NCBI GenBank assembly: GCA_000719695.1
Contig: JOHN01000057.1
Coordinates: forward strand, 1 to 51,528
Direction: 5' to 3'
DNA length: 51,528 nt
DNA from: Streptomyces sp. NRRL F-6131
GTDB taxonomy: Bacteria; Actinomycetota; Actinomycetes; Streptomycetales; Streptomycetaceae
Part shown: piece after piece, positions 50,555 to 51,528 of the stretch
Numbering within the stretch: the first letter of the stretch is position 1
Layout: every line of letters starts with the position of its first letter
The notes under the pieces: model-generated
Databases searched by the model: none
Told to the model about the DNA's origin: nothing
What the model saw: the letters and a program-made list of their open reading frames with translations, nothing else
Program-made: the position numbers and the translations under genes

Positions 50555-51528
50555 ATGATTCGCACAGTCCACAGCACCACCACCCCGTGCACCACCAGCA
50601 CGTGCACCGCCGACGCCGCCGCGCCCGTGGGCCCCGTCGTGGGCCCCGTCGTGGGTCCCGACCCCGTCCCGGCCGGGGTTCCCAAGGCGTACGTGCACAA
50701 GCGGGCGTCCGAGGAGGTGCTGCTGACGGGCTGGGAGCAGTCGGCCGAGGACGCCTTCCGGATCACCGCCCGGTGGCCGCGCGACCACCGCACCTACGGC
50801 GTCCGCAACGGCCACCACGACCCGATGCTCCTGGTGGAGACGGTCCGGCAGACCTTCCCGCTGCTCTCGCACGTCGCCTTCGGCGTCCCGCTCGGCCACC
50901 AGCTGATCTGGGACCACTTCGGCTACACGCTCCTCCCGGGCGCCCTGCGGGCGGGCGGTGCCACGGTCCCGCGCCAGCGCGTCCCCGGCGAACCCTGCCA
51001 GGCGACCGGTCACGACGAGGTGCGGATCGACGTCGTCCGCCAGGAGGTGGTCCGCCGCGCCGACCGGGTGGCCGCCCTGACCCTCGCGTACGTGGTGAGC
51101 CGGTCCGGCGAACCGATCGCCACCGCGCGGACCCGCTTCACCGTCCAGACCCCGGCGATCTACCGGCGCCTGCGCGGCGACAAGGGCGACGCCACGGAGA
51201 TGATGGCCCGCGCCCTCCCGCTGCCCGCGCCGGTCCCACCGGCCCTGGCCGGCCGCGCGACCCCCGACGAGGTCCTGCTCGCCGCCACCGACCGCGCCCA
51301 CCACTGGCGACTGCGGGTCGACACCCACCACCCGATGCACTTCGACCACCCGGTCGACCACGCCCCCGGCCTCCTCCTCCTGGACGCCGCCCGCCAGGCC
51401 GCCCAGGCCCTCCACCACCCGACCCCGGTCACCGCCGTGGCCATGGAGTGCGACTTCCGCCAGTACGTCGAACTGGACACCCCCTGCCTGGTCGAGGCCA
51501 CCCCCCTCCCCCACGACCCCACCCACGG
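50555..51528 (+). CDS. afsA: AfsA/ScbA-type signal biosynthesis protein, cut by window edge
   Basis: At least 324 aa; no stop before 51528. Two AfsA hotdog repeats: KAYVHKRASEEVLLTGW (first) and the later DHPVDHAPGLLLLDAARQA with the invariant HP and DH..G..LL.AARQ residues. AfsA condenses a beta-ketoacyl chain with dihydroxyacetone phosphate to start butyrolactone signal synthesis. An N-terminal Thr/Pro/Val tail (GPVVGPVVGP) is unusual. ATG 50555 has GGGGGAG upstream. The remaining pathway enzymes are likely beyond the window. Confidence 0.92.
   Translation, partial: MIRTVHSTTTPCTTSTCTADAAAPVGPVVGPVVGPDPVPAGVPKAYVHKRASEEVLLTGWEQSAEDAFRITARWPRDHRTYGVRNGHHDPMLLVETVRQTFPLLSHVAFGVPLGHQLIWDHFGYTLLPGALRAGGATVPRQRVPGEPCQATGHDEVRIDVVRQEVVRRADRVAALTLAYVVSRSGEPIATARTRFTVQTPAIYRRLRGDKGDATEMMARALPLPAPVPPALAGRATPDEVLLAATDRAHHWRLRVDTHHPMHFDHPVDHAPGLLLLDAARQAAQALHHPTPVTAVAMECDFRQYVELDTPCLVEATPLPHDPTH

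Overview
The window is high-GC actinobacterial DNA, almost certainly from a Streptomycetaceae chromosome (Streptomyces or Kitasatospora). Grounds: dense GC-rich genes with many GTG/TTG starts, the order SRP RNA - dnaX - ybaB - recR - DUF5063 - lysC - asd - ECF sigma factor, a mycothiol-type isomerase-fold gene, a LAL-type LuxR regulator, and an AfsA/ArpA-type butyrolactone (or related signal) locus cut by the right edge.

Layout. 0-4.7 kb: a MocR-type regulator diverging from a glyoxalase (VOC) / AraC / VOC / YdeI-like group; the two VOC genes share a promoter-like box with exact internal spacing. 4.9-7.4 kb: a secreted GH12 glucanase with two ricin-type lectin modules, then a RelE-like toxin / Phd-like antitoxin pair behind a near-perfect palindrome. 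7.6-26.7 kb: a tRNA-Ser(GGA) integration hot spot. The intact tRNA lies at 26626-26710 (minus) and its 3' half plus the downstream terminator is duplicated at 10396-10491 (96 bp identical) and, diverged, at 7630-7729. These repeats bound two tandem islands with no recognisable integrase. The small one (7.7-10.4 kb) carries a single 812-aa XPB-N-like/WYL protein. The large one (10.5-26.6 kb) carries a complete Wadjet plasmid/phage defence operon (jetABCD), followed by a six-gene cell-wall-like operon: an 85-aa unknown protein, a hexapeptide-repeat protein, a MurA paralogue with the catalytic Cys replaced by Asp, a serine hydrolase, a MurB paralogue and a degenerate peptide deformylase. A TPR regulator plus a GNAT acetyltransferase diverge from that operon.

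26.8-37.2 kb is conserved chromosome: SRP RNA, dnaX, ybaB, recR, DUF5063, lysC, asd (with the catalytic Cys replaced by Ser), an ECF sigma factor with a membrane-anchored partner, and SURF1. 37.2-46.2 kb holds a lipoprotein, an S9 peptidase with a 40-bp minisatellite upstream, an MFS exporter, a SnoaL-like protein, a LAL regulator and a class-C beta-lactamase-fold hydrolase. 46.2-51.5 kb is the signalling locus: a domesticated IS701-like transposase, two TetR proteins, an NAD-dependent epimerase and afsA running off the edge.

The best candidates for something undescribed are the cell-wall cassette (19.5-24.0 kb) and the XPB-N/WYL gene as sole cargo of an integrase-less islet beside Wadjet. 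All function calls rest on motif reading; no database search was run.
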